Source: Bacillota bacterium (GTDB lineage: Bacteria > Bacillota_A > Clostridia > Lachnospirales > Lachnospiraceae). From it: a DNA stretch of 64,000 nt. Position 1 is the stretch's first letter. Each line of letters starts with the position of its first letter. The translations under genes and the position numbers were made by a program. Positions 44,498 through 53,790 of this stretch are shown in pieces. The stretch is taken from assembly GCA_023443625.1 (NCBI GenBank), contig JAEZTQ010000011.1, positions 1 through 64,000 on the forward strand, read 5' to 3'. The notes beneath the pieces are model-generated. The model was given only the letters and a program-made list of their open reading frames with translations, was not told the DNA's origin and did not search any database.

Positions 44498-45736
44498 ATG
44501 AACACTTATAAAAAGATATTATCAATTATTTTAAGTTGTGCGGTGTTATGGGCACTAGTACCACTCAATCAGACTTATGCAACAGAAATGACTACCGCAA
44601 CAGATAAGGTAGTTACAACGATATCCGCTTTACAAACCGCTCTTAATACTGGTGGTGCTATTATTTTAGGCTCTGATATAGGTGGAACAGAGCCTTTGAC
44701 AGTAAAAGAAAATAGCACTCTTGACTTGAACGGATATAAATTGTCGGTCGTTACTAAGAACATAATGGAAAATGGTATTTTGATTGAACTCGGAAAAACA
44801 TTAACAATTAAGGACAGCAAATGGAACATAAAAAAACCTGGCAAAGGCAAATTGTATGTAAAAGGTTCGACAGGCATACAAACGACTGGTGCTACATTGA
44901 TTATTGACAGTGGTGTAGTAGAAAGCACTGGTAGCTTTGAAGCTGGTATTGGTGGGGGTTCTGAGTATAACTTATGTGATAATGGGACTGTCATTATAAA
45001 CGATGGTATAGTATCTGCAACTGGTGGTGTAGCTGGTACTTATGGTGGAGCTGGAATCGGTGGTGTTGAAAATGGCAATGGTGGTACGGTTACCATTAAT
45101 GGTGGCAAAGTAATAGCCATTGCTGGAGCCGGAGCAGGCATTGGTGGCGGTGGTGTCGCCAGTGAAAGAGACAGCAGTAACGGGGGTACAATCACCATTA
45201 ACGGCGGTACTGTTACAGCTATTGGAGCTTGGTACGGTTCAGGCCTTGGTGACGGTAATTTCATTGATAGCATTGGTACGGTAAGTATAACAGGAGGTAA
45301 CATTAAGGCAACCGCTGGCAGTGACAAAGCCTATGACGTTGGTAGTAGTAATAATGAAAGCTTGAATGTTACTGGTGGAACACTAGAGCTGACTACAGCC
45401 GACAGAGGAACCAATGCAAAAAAACCGCATTTTACTAATTGCACTATCAAAGGTGCAGGGGCAGGTAACTTCAAAGGTATATATGACGCAAACGAAAAAT
45501 TAAAAACAGTTAACATTACATTTGACGCTAATGGTGGAAAAATAGACAAGAGAATAAGATTTATTATAAAAAACACTTGCATTAGAAATATGAAAATTGC
45601 CAAAACTCCTGTACATAATGGTTACGCATTCAAAGGTTGGTACACAAAGAAGGTAGGCGGTACAAAAATTACGAAAAATACAGCTGTCCCACTAACCAAG
45701 AAAATTTATTATGCTCATTGGAGTAAGAAAAAATAG
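44498..45736 (+). CDS. Secreted beta-helix protein with InlB-type repeat
   Basis: This 412-residue protein has an N-terminal signal peptide (ILSIILSCAVLWALVPLN, then TYA). Residues 60-320 or so are glycine-rich repeats of the form GGTVTINGGxVxAxGGxxGAGIGGG, typical of right-handed beta-helix or carbohydrate-binding domain proteins. The C-terminus carries a Listeria-Bacteroides (InlB B) repeat: ITFDANGGKID, GYAFKGWYT, YAHWSK. There is an insertion of about 16 residues (RIRFIIKNTCIRNMKI) inside that repeat, so it may be imperfect. It is probably an exported adhesin-like cargo gene. AGGAGG precedes the ATG at 44498. Confidence 0.8.
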   Translation: MNTYKKILSIILSCAVLWALVPLNQTYATEMTTATDKVVTTISALQTALNTGGAIILGSDIGGTEPLTVKENSTLDLNGYKLSVVTKNIMENGILIELGKTLTIKDSKWNIKKPGKGKLYVKGSTGIQTTGATLIIDSGVVESTGSFEAGIGGGSEYNLCDNGTVIINDGIVSATGGVAGTYGGAGIGGVENGNGGTVTINGGKVIAIAGAGAGIGGGGVASERDSSNGGTITINGGTVTAIGAWYGSGLGDGNFIDSIGTVSITGGNIKATAGSDKAYDVGSSNNESLNVTGGTLELTTADRGTNAKKPHFTNCTIKGAGAGNFKGIYDANEKLKTVNITFDANGGKIDKRIRFIIKNTCIRNMKIAKTPVHNGYAFKGWYTKKVGGTKITKNTAVPLTKKIYYAHWSKKK

Positions 45737-45748
45737 TTTATACATAAC

Positions 45749-45790
45749 AAACAGCGTAGCAGTGATTTAGATTCATTGCATACGCTGTTT
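45749..45790 (+). terminator. Terminator after the beta-helix gene
   Basis: AAACAGCGTA pairs perfectly with TACGCTGTTT around a loop that can form an inner helix; AAAAGTTATA follows, so the U-tract is weak. Confidence 0.6.
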
Positions 45791-45812
45791 AAAAGTTATA
45801 GTATATATATTA

Positions 45813-45904
45813 AATTGTAGACAGGCTATAGATACTTAGCTGACAGTGTGATTTTCCCTTGTATTTATTAGGTTTAAGGACAGTTATACGGTTCGAATCT
45901 GCTT
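45813..45904 (+). other. Degenerate element end (arm-type repeats plus partial att)
   Basis: This stretch closely follows 53512-53600: AATTGTAGACAGGCT, a TAGA-ACTT box, GACAGTGTG, then GGTTCGAATC at its right end. It looks like the right end of a related element whose att core has eroded (it continues as TGCTTAA). It divides the 38.8-53.6 kb region into a replication/transfer half and a cargo half. Confidence 0.65.
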
Positions 45905-46018
45905 AATTCATTTACAAAGGTCTGTTAATATTTGGAGACAGGTACATTTTCAATGGAATTTTACATCATACAATAAATATACAAATAAAACTGTTAATCT
46001 ACTTGCCTATTTTTATAC

Positions 46019-47581
46019 CTACTTGTTTTTTATATATTTAACTAATAATTGTAAAGTCAAATCATTTACTGCTATATTCTGTAAAAAGTATTTTCTTTCA
46101 TCTTTTTGGAGCAAGCTGCAAGCAATCACTAATGCTCTTTTACACCATTCATTCATACTGGTACATTCTTGTTTTATCATTTTAATCCAAGCAACTTCTT
46201 TAGAAGCAAAAGCCGAAAATATAATTTCCCTTTTTATATATTCATTAACAAAAGAATATTTTTTTAGTAACGTTTTAATATTGTTAAATTTCTCTGCTCT
46301 CCCAAATAGTCCCAATACTGTTAATTGAAAAAACTCGTTAGACTGAATAATTTCATTATCTAACAATTCAAGTAAACGCTTACCCTGGCTATCTAATATA
46401 ATAGAAGAGTTATCCGATACAGAAATAAAATATAGAGCCATATCATTAATAGCTGGTAATAGTTTATTAATATTATCCAGTGAATAATTTAAAAATGAAG
46501 GTACACCTACCTTTGATAATCTCCTATAGAACCATCGAATTCTAGAATAATCAAAATTATCTTCCATATAACTATTTAGAATAGCGATCAAATTATCTTC
46601 ACTAAATACATCTTGCTCAACATCACTTAATTCAAGATATTCAATCGAACTATATGGATCATCAGAATGAGCATTGATAATATCATTCATTTCTTTTTCT
46701 AGCCCATTAATAGGATCATCTTGTAACATCTTTTCACAAAGACCATAGAAATCAATACCTTTATAAATTTTGGTCTTATTTCGTTGCATTGTTAATTTGC
46801 ATGTATCTAACAACTTTGCCATTTGATATATTATGATTTGTGCGTGTATTTCATCATCCGCAAAGATGTATATGTCGTCCGCATATCTACAAAATTCATA
46901 ATCATTTTGTATCAAAAACTCATCGATTTCTATTAGACACATTTCTGCTAATAAATGTGATGCATGTGGACCAATTGGGATCCCTTGAGAAACAGTTTGT
47001 GTGGTTTTTTGCATCAAATTTTTCAATGCTTTTTGAATTTGGTTTGGCAAATTGCATCTTATATATAAATTTTCTAGAGTATGATGGTAAATTCTATTAT
47101 AAAAGTCCGCAATATCAATATAAACAACATGAGAACGGAATAGAACCATATCCTGTAATGCTGTCCAACATTTTTTCCATGCATCTTTTTTATCATAAAG
47201 TTGTCCATCATCCGTCGGTGCAAATCTATAACTAAAGACTCTGTTATCAGAAACAGGTATTCTTTCCATTTCGATTAAATGCCCATATTCAAATAATATA
47301 GCCTCATATAAAATTGTGTCAATTGGATCTAACTGTGCCGCAATCCTATATGATATTTCATCTTTTGGTATTATAAACCTTCTATAAGATTGCCATTTAT
47401 ATTCCCCTATATCAATGGATTTTAACTCACTAATGAAATCAACTTCGTTCTCAAAAAAGACTTCAAATTCTTTCAACATTGGAAATAAATCTGTATCTTT
47501 AGATTTCTTCACGTGTTCAATTGCTCTTTTTATTGATTGTTCACTTAAATTCAGTTCAGCCACTTTAATTAAAACCCCCAT
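46019..47581 (-). CDS. UG/Abi-type reverse transcriptase (probable antiphage RT)
   Basis: This 520-residue protein has an RT domain in the first 290 or so residues: YIDIADFYNRIY (catalytic Asp), SQGIPIGPHASHLLAEM and CRYADDIYIF with the YADD at 233-236. The C-terminal half is helical with no maturase or endonuclease domain, unlike group II intron RTs. No msr/msd-like structure is evident. This layout matches the defence-associated unknown-group/Abi RTs. I cannot assign a DRT class. The ATG at 47581 has no SD; a GTG six codons in, 12 bases after a GGGGG run, is an alternative. It sits beside other defence-like genes. Confidence 0.82.
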   Translation of the reverse strand: MGVLIKVAELNLSEQSIKRAIEHVKKSKDTDLFPMLKEFEVFFENEVDFISELKSIDIGEYKWQSYRRFIIPKDEISYRIAAQLDPIDTILYEAILFEYGHLIEMERIPVSDNRVFSYRFAPTDDGQLYDKKDAWKKCWTALQDMVLFRSHVVYIDIADFYNRIYHHTLENLYIRCNLPNQIQKALKNLMQKTTQTVSQGIPIGPHASHLLAEMCLIEIDEFLIQNDYEFCRYADDIYIFADDEIHAQIIIYQMAKLLDTCKLTMQRNKTKIYKGIDFYGLCEKMLQDDPINGLEKEMNDIINAHSDDPYSSIEYLELSDVEQDVFSEDNLIAILNSYMEDNFDYSRIRWFYRRLSKVGVPSFLNYSLDNINKLLPAINDMALYFISVSDNSSIILDSQGKRLLELLDNEIIQSNEFFQLTVLGLFGRAEKFNNIKTLLKKYSFVNEYIKREIIFSAFASKEVAWIKMIKQECTSMNEWCKRALVIACSLLQKDERKYFLQNIAVNDLTLQLLVKYIKNK

Positions 47582-47776
47582 GAATACTTATGTTATTTGT
47601 CATATGTGCATTAAAAGTAATATTGTCATCTAAATGTATATTATATACTTGGCTCCTAATAAAACATGTCGAACCAATTTACTCTTCATATAAATTCTCC
47701 CTCTTATATGTTTATAAAAGTAATTTAACATAATCCGACATATAATGGAATATATATTTAAGATATTTTATACAAA

Positions 47777-47801
47777 AAGCACTCTGATAATCAGAATGCT
47801 T
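47777..47801 (-). terminator. Terminator of the radical SAM gene
   Basis: AAGCA-TCTGA and TCAGA-TGCTT pair around a short loop with one mismatch; on the minus strand TTTTTGTATAAA follows. Confidence 0.8.
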
Positions 47802-47842
47802 GCATTAAGTAATTTTTATTGGTTCATTATTTGTCCATGGAA

Positions 47843-48604
47843 TCAACTTGTTATAGTACCATCTTTGATATGATATGAAATATTCCTCTCTTTACAAAAA
47901 TCAATAACCGTATTAGCCAGTTTATTATAGAATTCCTTATGTGACCTGTAAGATGAAATATCCTTATTATAATTAGTTCTTCCAAAGATAATTTTATCCG
48001 TGAAGTCAATTGCATTTAATATATCACGAATATTTTGATCAATAATGTTTGGCGTAGGATATGGTTCTATACTTACCCAGGTGCGAAAACCTGCCTCGTG
48101 CATTGCACGCAATGAATTTATGCGTTCTTTATAAGGTGAAGCTCCGGGCTCAATCTTATTTCGAAAGTTCTCATCAAGTGAAATAAGAGTTATACCATAT
48201 TCATTCTCATAAGAATATTTGGTTAACTCTACCGGCAACACACCTTTTGTCAAAACGGTACACTTTATCCCTGCAGCATTAATCTTTTCTATTGCAGCAA
48301 GGCTCATTGCTTTTATTTCATCGTAGCCATACATAAACGGATCTGTTGTAAAACACAAATGCACGGATTGAATTTTATTTCTTAATCGTGGTATTTCCTT
48401 ATCTAATATTTCAAGTGTATTACTAACAAGACGTGGTTCTATCCAATCTTCATACGAATTTGTCTTGCCGAACCTCTTTGCCATCAAAAAGGCATAACAG
48501 GGATATTTACATCCATGGGCGCAACCAAGAACGTGATTCATGGTAAAATCACCATATTCCACTCCAGTCTTGTATAACATTGTCTTTCGGGTGATCGTTT
48601 TCAT
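47843..48604 (-). CDS. Three-Cys-motif radical SAM-like protein
   Basis: This 253-residue protein resembles SPL/Gp37-Gp68-type radical SAM proteins. The cysteines are Cys28, Cys32 and Cys36 (GCAHGCKYPCYAF), that is C-x3-C-x3-C, one residue longer than the canonical CX3CX2C. Other landmarks are VHLCFTTDPFMYGYDE, CTVLTKGV, ISLDENFRNKIEPGA and WVSIEPYPTP, typical of this family. Its start overlaps the end of the TcmP-like gene by 56 bases, so the two are translationally coupled. The substrate is unknown; similar pairs occur on phages and mobile elements. Confidence 0.8.
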   Translation of the reverse strand: MKTITRKTMLYKTGVEYGDFTMNHVLGCAHGCKYPCYAFLMAKRFGKTNSYEDWIEPRLVSNTLEILDKEIPRLRNKIQSVHLCFTTDPFMYGYDEIKAMSLAAIEKINAAGIKCTVLTKGVLPVELTKYSYENEYGITLISLDENFRNKIEPGASPYKERINSLRAMHEAGFRTWVSIEPYPTPNIIDQNIRDILNAIDFTDKIIFGRTNYNKDISSYRSHKEFYNKLANTVIDFCKERNISYHIKDGTITS

Positions 48605-49715
48605 AGCCCTTCTCCTTTATGAAGATATATTCATCATTTTTATAATTGGATTTATTTTGCATCCCGATTTTTGAAACTGATCCTTCGGCTATCAGTGGTT
48701 TTAATACGCTTCTGATAATATCACCTTCCTGAATCATCGTATTTTCCATAAGAAAATACTCGATTTCAGTAAAACTAACTGTAAGTCCAGAAAGAGCTTT
48801 GAACAATTTCTCTTTTGCTATGCCTGCATGAATACCAAGAAGAACCTGCCTCTCGTCTGCATTACTGAATAAACACATTTGGCCAGAATTCTCAGTATAG
48901 TTCCTATGGTAAAACTTCCCGTTAAAAGTCTTCCATAACGCTTCTTTTAGTACTTGTAAACCCTTGATGTGCGGAGTTGCATAAATAATCTGATAGAGCT
49001 CTGTATTTGTTGAAGTTCTAAACTGATAGGAAAATACGTGCTTAATATATCCTGCTTTAAGACAATTTCCGATATATGAAACAAGTTCTTCCTTGTTTGA
49101 TATCATAGTATTTCTAATGCAACGGCTAATCCGGTCATCAATACCATTTCTGACATAATCGCTAGTAAAAAGGTTAAATATCAATTCACAATAGTATTTC
49201 GATACCAATTTTACTAATCGCTCAATAACCACAGTGCCAAAATCATATGGATCAACAAATACAATGGTAGATTTACCATATCCAAAATATTTGTCAAAAA
49301 ATGAATATTGCATCAAGTAATCATTAACATCTGATACATCGGTAAACACAGTGATATTATTTAGTTTTTTGTTATCAAGAAATATATCGGCAATTCGCTT
49401 ACATATATCTAGTCTATTCGGGTCATAGTCATTGATAAAAAGATTAAAATGTTTGTCAGTATGTATAGCTGCTTCATCTAAAAACAATAATAGAACTTCT
49501 ATTGATGTACAAAGATCGCCATCCTGATAAATTCCTGCATTACACATACAGTCCACAAAATTGAGATCAGTAATATTTTTACGATTGACATTAACTTTAA
49601 TCCATAGCCTGACATATTCGACAATATACTTTATTTTATAGTCCGTTTGCTGTTTTTTTATGTCTAGTTGCTTTTTGTCAATTCTAAGTTCATTTATCAA
49701 TTTATTGTAGTTCAT
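48549..49715 (-). CDS. Three-Cys-motif partner protein (TcmP-like)
   Basis: This 388-residue protein matches the TcmP pattern: an N-terminal KxxxKKQQTDYKIKYIVEYV, then NFVDCMCNAGIYQDGD, a central IVFVDPYDFGTVV, and a C-terminal winged-helix-like region. TcmP proteins are named for being encoded next to three-Cys-motif radical SAM proteins, exactly the arrangement here. The fold resembles a methyltransferase, but the reaction is unknown. GGAGG precedes the ATG. It is the first gene of a two-gene operon with the radical SAM gene. Confidence 0.82.
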   Translation of the reverse strand: MNYNKLINELRIDKKQLDIKKQQTDYKIKYIVEYVRLWIKVNVNRKNITDLNFVDCMCNAGIYQDGDLCTSIEVLLLFLDEAAIHTDKHFNLFINDYDPNRLDICKRIADIFLDNKKLNNITVFTDVSDVNDYLMQYSFFDKYFGYGKSTIVFVDPYDFGTVVIERLVKLVSKYYCELIFNLFTSDYVRNGIDDRISRCIRNTMISNKEELVSYIGNCLKAGYIKHVFSYQFRTSTNTELYQIIYATPHIKGLQVLKEALWKTFNGKFYHRNYTENSGQMCLFSNADERQVLLGIHAGIAKEKLFKALSGLTVSFTEIEYFLMENTMIQEGDIIRSVLKPLIAEGSVSKIGMQNKSNYKNDEYIFIKEKGYENDHPKDNVIQDWSGIW

Positions 49716-50026
49716 GAAATAACCTCCAGACTGTCAGATATCTTTAAGTCATACTTTATGTAACCAATATCCATATAGTACCATATGTTCAGTAAATAGG
49801 CAAACATTAACAATAATAAAACAAGCACCAGTTAGGTGCTTAAAATATAAATTATGATATTATTTCATCATTTTCACTTTCAGAATAATTAGTAATATCA
49901 CATGTTTTTATAGGGATTGCGGACAGTGGTACAACTCGAATTTCATTCTCTCACTTTATAGAAATTATTTAGTAGTATAATCTTCAATTATAAAATTTTT
50001 CATTTTAGTTGCAACCTGCTAATTCT

Positions 50027-51547
50027 CTATAAATTAATGTCTTTTATACACTCGCAATATTCATAGAATTTATAATTTTTTAGTTCTAGTTCATCATATG
50101 CAATATTTCTATTTTTATCTACATTTGTGTCTCTATTAATATCACATAAAATAGCATATGCAATTTGGTATGTAATCTTATTTGGATCTTTAAAATTTTT
50201 GAGACAAATATCTTTGACAATCTTTTTATATATTTTATCCCAATTTTGCATATTATCATTTTTTTCGAATTTTAAATATAATAATAGGCTTAATAATAAA
50301 TCACACTCTCCTTCTTGATTCCTATTTTCAATATAATCTATAATTTTTTTTTCAATGTCTACATTATCTGTATCATTATCTTTTTTATTGATTGCAATTT
50401 TATAAAAGTATAGAATACATTCTAATGAATAAATATATTTATACCAATCAGATGTTGGCGTCATGGTTCCGACTTCAAATTTTGTTCTATTCTGAAATTC
50501 CACAAAATAGCCACATCTAAAGTATACTGTATTTATCATCCCTAATCTTAATGGCTTTACTAAATAAACTACTACTCCTATAATCACATATATCAAACAA
50601 AGAAATATTATTATCTTAATATTAAACTCATAAATAGAAATCATAGCAGATAAGCCAAAAACAATCGCAAAATATGCCACTATAGCTTTGAATGCAGTCC
50701 ATTTCATATTGTTGATGTTCTTAAATATTGTATCAAATCTGACGCCTTTTATTTTTTCCCATTTTACGGATTTCTTATATAGTAAGTATTTATCTAATAA
50801 ATGCTCTAAATCATATATTGCACCTTCAGAATTCCATGTTTCGGTATCAATTCTCATCTCTTTATATGAGAAATTTTGATATAAATTATCTAGTACCTTT
50901 AATTCAAAATTAGGATTGGATACACATACACTTCCGGTAATCCAAATTACTTTTATAGCATAACAAAAAAACCATATAAAATTTAAAATATTTAAGCTTT
51001 TAACTGCAAAATAAAATTGATAATCATTGATATTATGTAAAATTGCTGTTGCGTAATATATTATAAATGAAAACACTATAAGAATTAGCATCCTAAATAT
51101 TTTATCTCGTATTTTGAAATAATCAAAAATATCTGTTATTCCAAATGTAATGAAATGCTTTTTATTGACAGAAGCTGCAATCCCAATTATTGCAAATAGT
51201 CCTATAAAACTATTTAATAATAAACTTGGCATTTCATTTATATAAACTCCCGTCCCACTCCATACATTGGGAGCTTTTTCATATAAAACGCCTGATATAG
51301 TATATAATAGCATTGCACCCGATATAAGCGATGAAAAAAATAATATATTATCCCTGATATCCCATTTCGATGTATACTTTATAAATTCTCTTTTCCTTCC
51401 CCAATAATACTTTTTTAATTCATGTATATTTTTTTCATTTAATATTTTATTGTTGATGTAATAACATAAATATAGAAGCAGTAAATTTCCAACAAAAATA
51501 ATTCCTAAAAGAATTAAGTATTCGTATCTTCCCTTTAAAACTAACAC
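50027..51547 (-). CDS. Multi-pass membrane protein of unknown function
   Basis: This 506-residue protein has about seven to eight membrane helices in its first 360 residues (for example YLILLGIIFVGNLLLLYL and FSFIIYYATAIL), then a soluble C-terminal region of about 150 residues rich in Asn, Asp and Lys. I recognise no family. The GTG at 51547 is preferred because AGGAGGG is six bases upstream; the longer frame to 51571 would include the SD. Very low GC suggests foreign origin. It sits in the defence-like cargo block between TcmP and the ParA-HEPN pair, so a membrane effector is possible (inference only). Confidence 0.65.
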   Translation of the reverse strand: MLVLKGRYEYLILLGIIFVGNLLLLYLCYYINNKILNEKNIHELKKYYWGRKREFIKYTSKWDIRDNILFFSSLISGAMLLYTISGVLYEKAPNVWSGTGVYINEMPSLLLNSFIGLFAIIGIAASVNKKHFITFGITDIFDYFKIRDKIFRMLILIVFSFIIYYATAILHNINDYQFYFAVKSLNILNFIWFFCYAIKVIWITGSVCVSNPNFELKVLDNLYQNFSYKEMRIDTETWNSEGAIYDLEHLLDKYLLYKKSVKWEKIKGVRFDTIFKNINNMKWTAFKAIVAYFAIVFGLSAMISIYEFNIKIIIFLCLIYVIIGVVVYLVKPLRLGMINTVYFRCGYFVEFQNRTKFEVGTMTPTSDWYKYIYSLECILYFYKIAINKKDNDTDNVDIEKKIIDYIENRNQEGECDLLLSLLLYLKFEKNDNMQNWDKIYKKIVKDICLKNFKDPNKITYQIAYAILCDINRDTNVDKNRNIAYDELELKNYKFYEYCECIKDINL

Positions 51548-51796
51548 GCAATTCCCTCCTGGTATTTTCAAAAATAATAGCAGAGTAAGTATTATAAAGT
51601 TTAATTTACCCCTTAGAACAGACTATTTAATTAAATATCAATTTCTTACTATTATATAGTCCTCCATTTTTATTTTTGTTAATATATTTATTCTTTCTTT
51701 AACTTTTTCATTTTTTAAATTATAACATTCCAAACATGTATTTACAATTATAGCATTTGGTAAAAGGAAATATCTTCTATACTTTTCAAATTAAAA

Positions 51797-51805
51797 TGAT
51801 ATAAT
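51797..51805 (+). promoter_or_regulatory. Extended -10 promoter of the ParA-HEPN pair
   Basis: TGATATAAT (TGn plus a consensus TATAAT) lies about 70 bases before the ParA-like start. The -35 region is poor. The 51548-51876 gap otherwise holds only AT-rich sequence and the upstream region of the membrane-protein gene. Confidence 0.55.
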
Positions 51806-51876
51806 ATATAAATATATTAAAGTTGAAAAAAATAATTTTTGCAAATTTTTTATAACGACATGAAAGGATGAAATAT

Positions 51877-52908
51877 ATGAACGCAAAAATCATTGCTTTA
51901 TTTAATCATAAAGGTGGTGTTAGCAAAACAACAACTACCTATAATTTAGCATGGAAGTTAACCGACTTTGGTAAGAAAGTCTTATTGGTCGATGGTGACC
52001 CACAATGCAATCTTACAAGTTTGCTACTTGGTGATAATTTTGAAGATTATTATACCGACCCAAAAACAAAAGAATTAAATTTAAAAGATGCAGTAAAAAT
52101 GGCTTTTGAAGGTAAACCCATGCCAATAAAAGCTATAGATTGTTATAAAACAGATAACAATTCCAATCTGTTCCTTATTCCAGGTCATATGGATTTATCT
52201 GAATATGATCCTGCATTAAGCTTATCCTTAAATAGTAATAATGCAATATCTACATTACAAAATTTACCTGGAGCCTTCTATGAATTAATTCGATTATGCT
52301 CTGAAAAATATGCAGTTGATTATGTATTTATTGATATGAATCCCGGATTGAGTTCCATTAATCAAACATTTTTTATGTCTTCTGATGCTTTTATTATTCC
52401 GACAAATCCTGATCCCTTTTCTGTCATGGCACTAAAAACACTGAAAACGGTATTGCCTCGTTGGAAAAACTGGGCTAAGTTATCAAGGGCATTTTATTTA
52501 GATGCATCTTACCCCTTACCTGACAAAGAAATGAAATTTATAGGTGAAGTAATACAAAGGTTTAATCTTAGAAAAAGAAAAGCAGCAAGACCTTATCAGG
52601 AACGTATTGATGAAATAAAACAATACATAGAAAATGAATTAGATCAGGAATTTAAAAAACATTCTATGACATATGATATTACTCCATTAATAAAAGCAGA
52701 AAAGCTTTCGGATCATTGTTTAGCAGAGATTTCGGAATTTGGTGCCTTATTACAAAAATCTCATGCCGCTATGGTTCCGGTATTTGCATTGACAAATAAA
52801 CAAATTGGCGAAACTGGACCTGTGTTAGATCAAATGGTAAATAATCGAGAAATGTTTAACAAAACATTTACAAGAATGGCAGAAGCGGTTCTGGAGTTAG
52901 TTAAGTGA
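51877..52908 (+). CDS. ParA/MinD-like ATPase coupled to a HEPN gene
   Basis: This 343-residue AAA/SIMIBI ATPase has the deviant Walker A FNHKGGVSKTTTTYNLA, Walker A' VLLVDGDPQCNLT and Walker B-like YVFIDMNPGLSSIN. It has no helix-turn-helix and is longer than MinD, with an insert after the ATPase core (KFIGEVIQRFNLRKRKAARP). The ATG at 51877 follows GAAAGGATG by a good distance; the ATG at 51868 lies inside that SD. The next gene starts within its last four bases (GTGA). No ParB gene or obvious parS site is nearby, so it is not a standard partition system. Confidence 0.85.
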   Translation: MNAKIIALFNHKGGVSKTTTTYNLAWKLTDFGKKVLLVDGDPQCNLTSLLLGDNFEDYYTDPKTKELNLKDAVKMAFEGKPMPIKAIDCYKTDNNSNLFLIPGHMDLSEYDPALSLSLNSNNAISTLQNLPGAFYELIRLCSEKYAVDYVFIDMNPGLSSINQTFFMSSDAFIIPTNPDPFSVMALKTLKTVLPRWKNWAKLSRAFYLDASYPLPDKEMKFIGEVIQRFNLRKRKAARPYQERIDEIKQYIENELDQEFKKHSMTYDITPLIKAEKLSDHCLAEISEFGALLQKSHAAMVPVFALTNKQIGETGPVLDQMVNNREMFNKTFTRMAEAVLELVK

Positions 52909-53513
52909 CATCATCATATGATATCTTTAAAAAAATACTAGAAGATACTAATAATACTAGAGTTATATACACTCATTTAAAAGAAGTTATTCGACCCCCA
53001 TATGATTATACTGATTTATTAAGATGGCAGTGGGCTCAAGCAGTCTCATCCCTTGATAAATTAGTTCATGACTTGGTTAGAGTTGGTATGCTTGAAATTT
53101 TCATAGGAAGGCGTCCTACCACTTCAAAATTTATGACCTTTACAATTGGTATAGATTCACATCTTCAAATCATACAAAATAGCACTAACGCTGTTTCTAT
53201 AATCGAGAAATTAATAATACAAAAGCACGGTTTTCTTTCTTTTCAAGATCCCGATAAGATAAGTGAAGCTCTTTCTTATATATGGGATGAAAAACATAAA
53301 TGGCAGAAAATTGCGCAAAGACTTAATTTAGACGAATCATATGTCAAAACTCAATTAAAAAACATTTCTATACGAAGAAATCAGATTGTCCATGAAGGAG
53401 ATTACTCAAGCAATCTATTAGATAGACAACCTCTATCTGAAAATGATGTGAATGAAGTTCTATTTTTCATTGATAGTTTAGGACTGGCTATATATGAACT
53501 TGTAAAAATTTAA
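52905..53513 (+). CDS. HEPN-domain protein (candidate RNase effector)
   Basis: This 202-residue helical protein has an RNQIVH motif (R-x4-H) in KNISIRRNQIVHEGDYS near residue 165, the catalytic signature of HEPN ribonucleases. LRWQWAQAVSSLDKLVHDLV near residue 40 matches the N-terminal helix of RiboL-PSP-HEPN-like proteins. It starts with GTG overlapping the ParA-like stop codon by four bases, so the two are made together. With the ATPase it looks like a defence or toxin-antitoxin module in which the ATPase controls the RNase. It is the last gene before attR. Confidence 0.8.
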   Translation: MTSSYDIFKKILEDTNNTRVIYTHLKEVIRPPYDYTDLLRWQWAQAVSSLDKLVHDLVRVGMLEIFIGRRPTTSKFMTFTIGIDSHLQIIQNSTNAVSIIEKLIIQKHGFLSFQDPDKISEALSYIWDEKHKWQKIAQRLNLDESYVKTQLKNISIRRNQIVHEGDYSSNLLDRQPLSENDVNEVLFFIDSLGLAIYELVKI

Positions 53514-53614
53514 TTGTAGACAGGCTGTAGACACTTGATAGACAGTGTGCGTTCCTCCTTATTTTAATATGGTTTGCGGACAGGGGTAAGGTTCGAATCC
53601 CGTCTCGCGCTTAA
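53512..53614 (+). other. Right end of the main element: arm-type sites and attR
   Basis: Arm-type boxes (AATTGTAGACAGGCT, GTAGACACTTGATAGACAGTG) match 45813-45851 and, inverted, the left end at 38873. They are followed by an exact 25-base copy (53590-53614) of the tRNA-Gly 3' end. Confidence 0.88.
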
Positions 53615-53658
53615 AAATAAAACAAGTTCATCCGACAGGATGGACTTGTTTTATTTTT
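53613..53658 (+). terminator. Terminator downstream of attR
   Basis: A 21-bp stem with one G-U pair (53613-53633 with 53638-53658) and a GACA loop, ending in TTTTATTTTTAT. It resembles in position the terminators that follow the tRNA and the att copies at 55783 and 60196. Confidence 0.85.
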
Positions 53659-53790
53659 ATATTCTGGACCAGATTCATACTCTCACAGAGTGAGAATTGG
53701 AAGAACAAGAATGGAGGCTCACATGCCGAGATTTTTGTTCTTTCCGTGGCTTTGCGGAGTGCACTTTACGAAGTAAAGGCACTGCGAGGA

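Noticed and set aside
46019..47842. Group II intron or retron reverse transcriptase
   Set aside because: No maturase or endonuclease domain, no intron RNA ends and no visible msr/msd structure beside the gene.
51877..52908. A plasmid partition parA gene
   Set aside because: No parB-like gene or iteron array is nearby, and it overlaps a HEPN gene instead.
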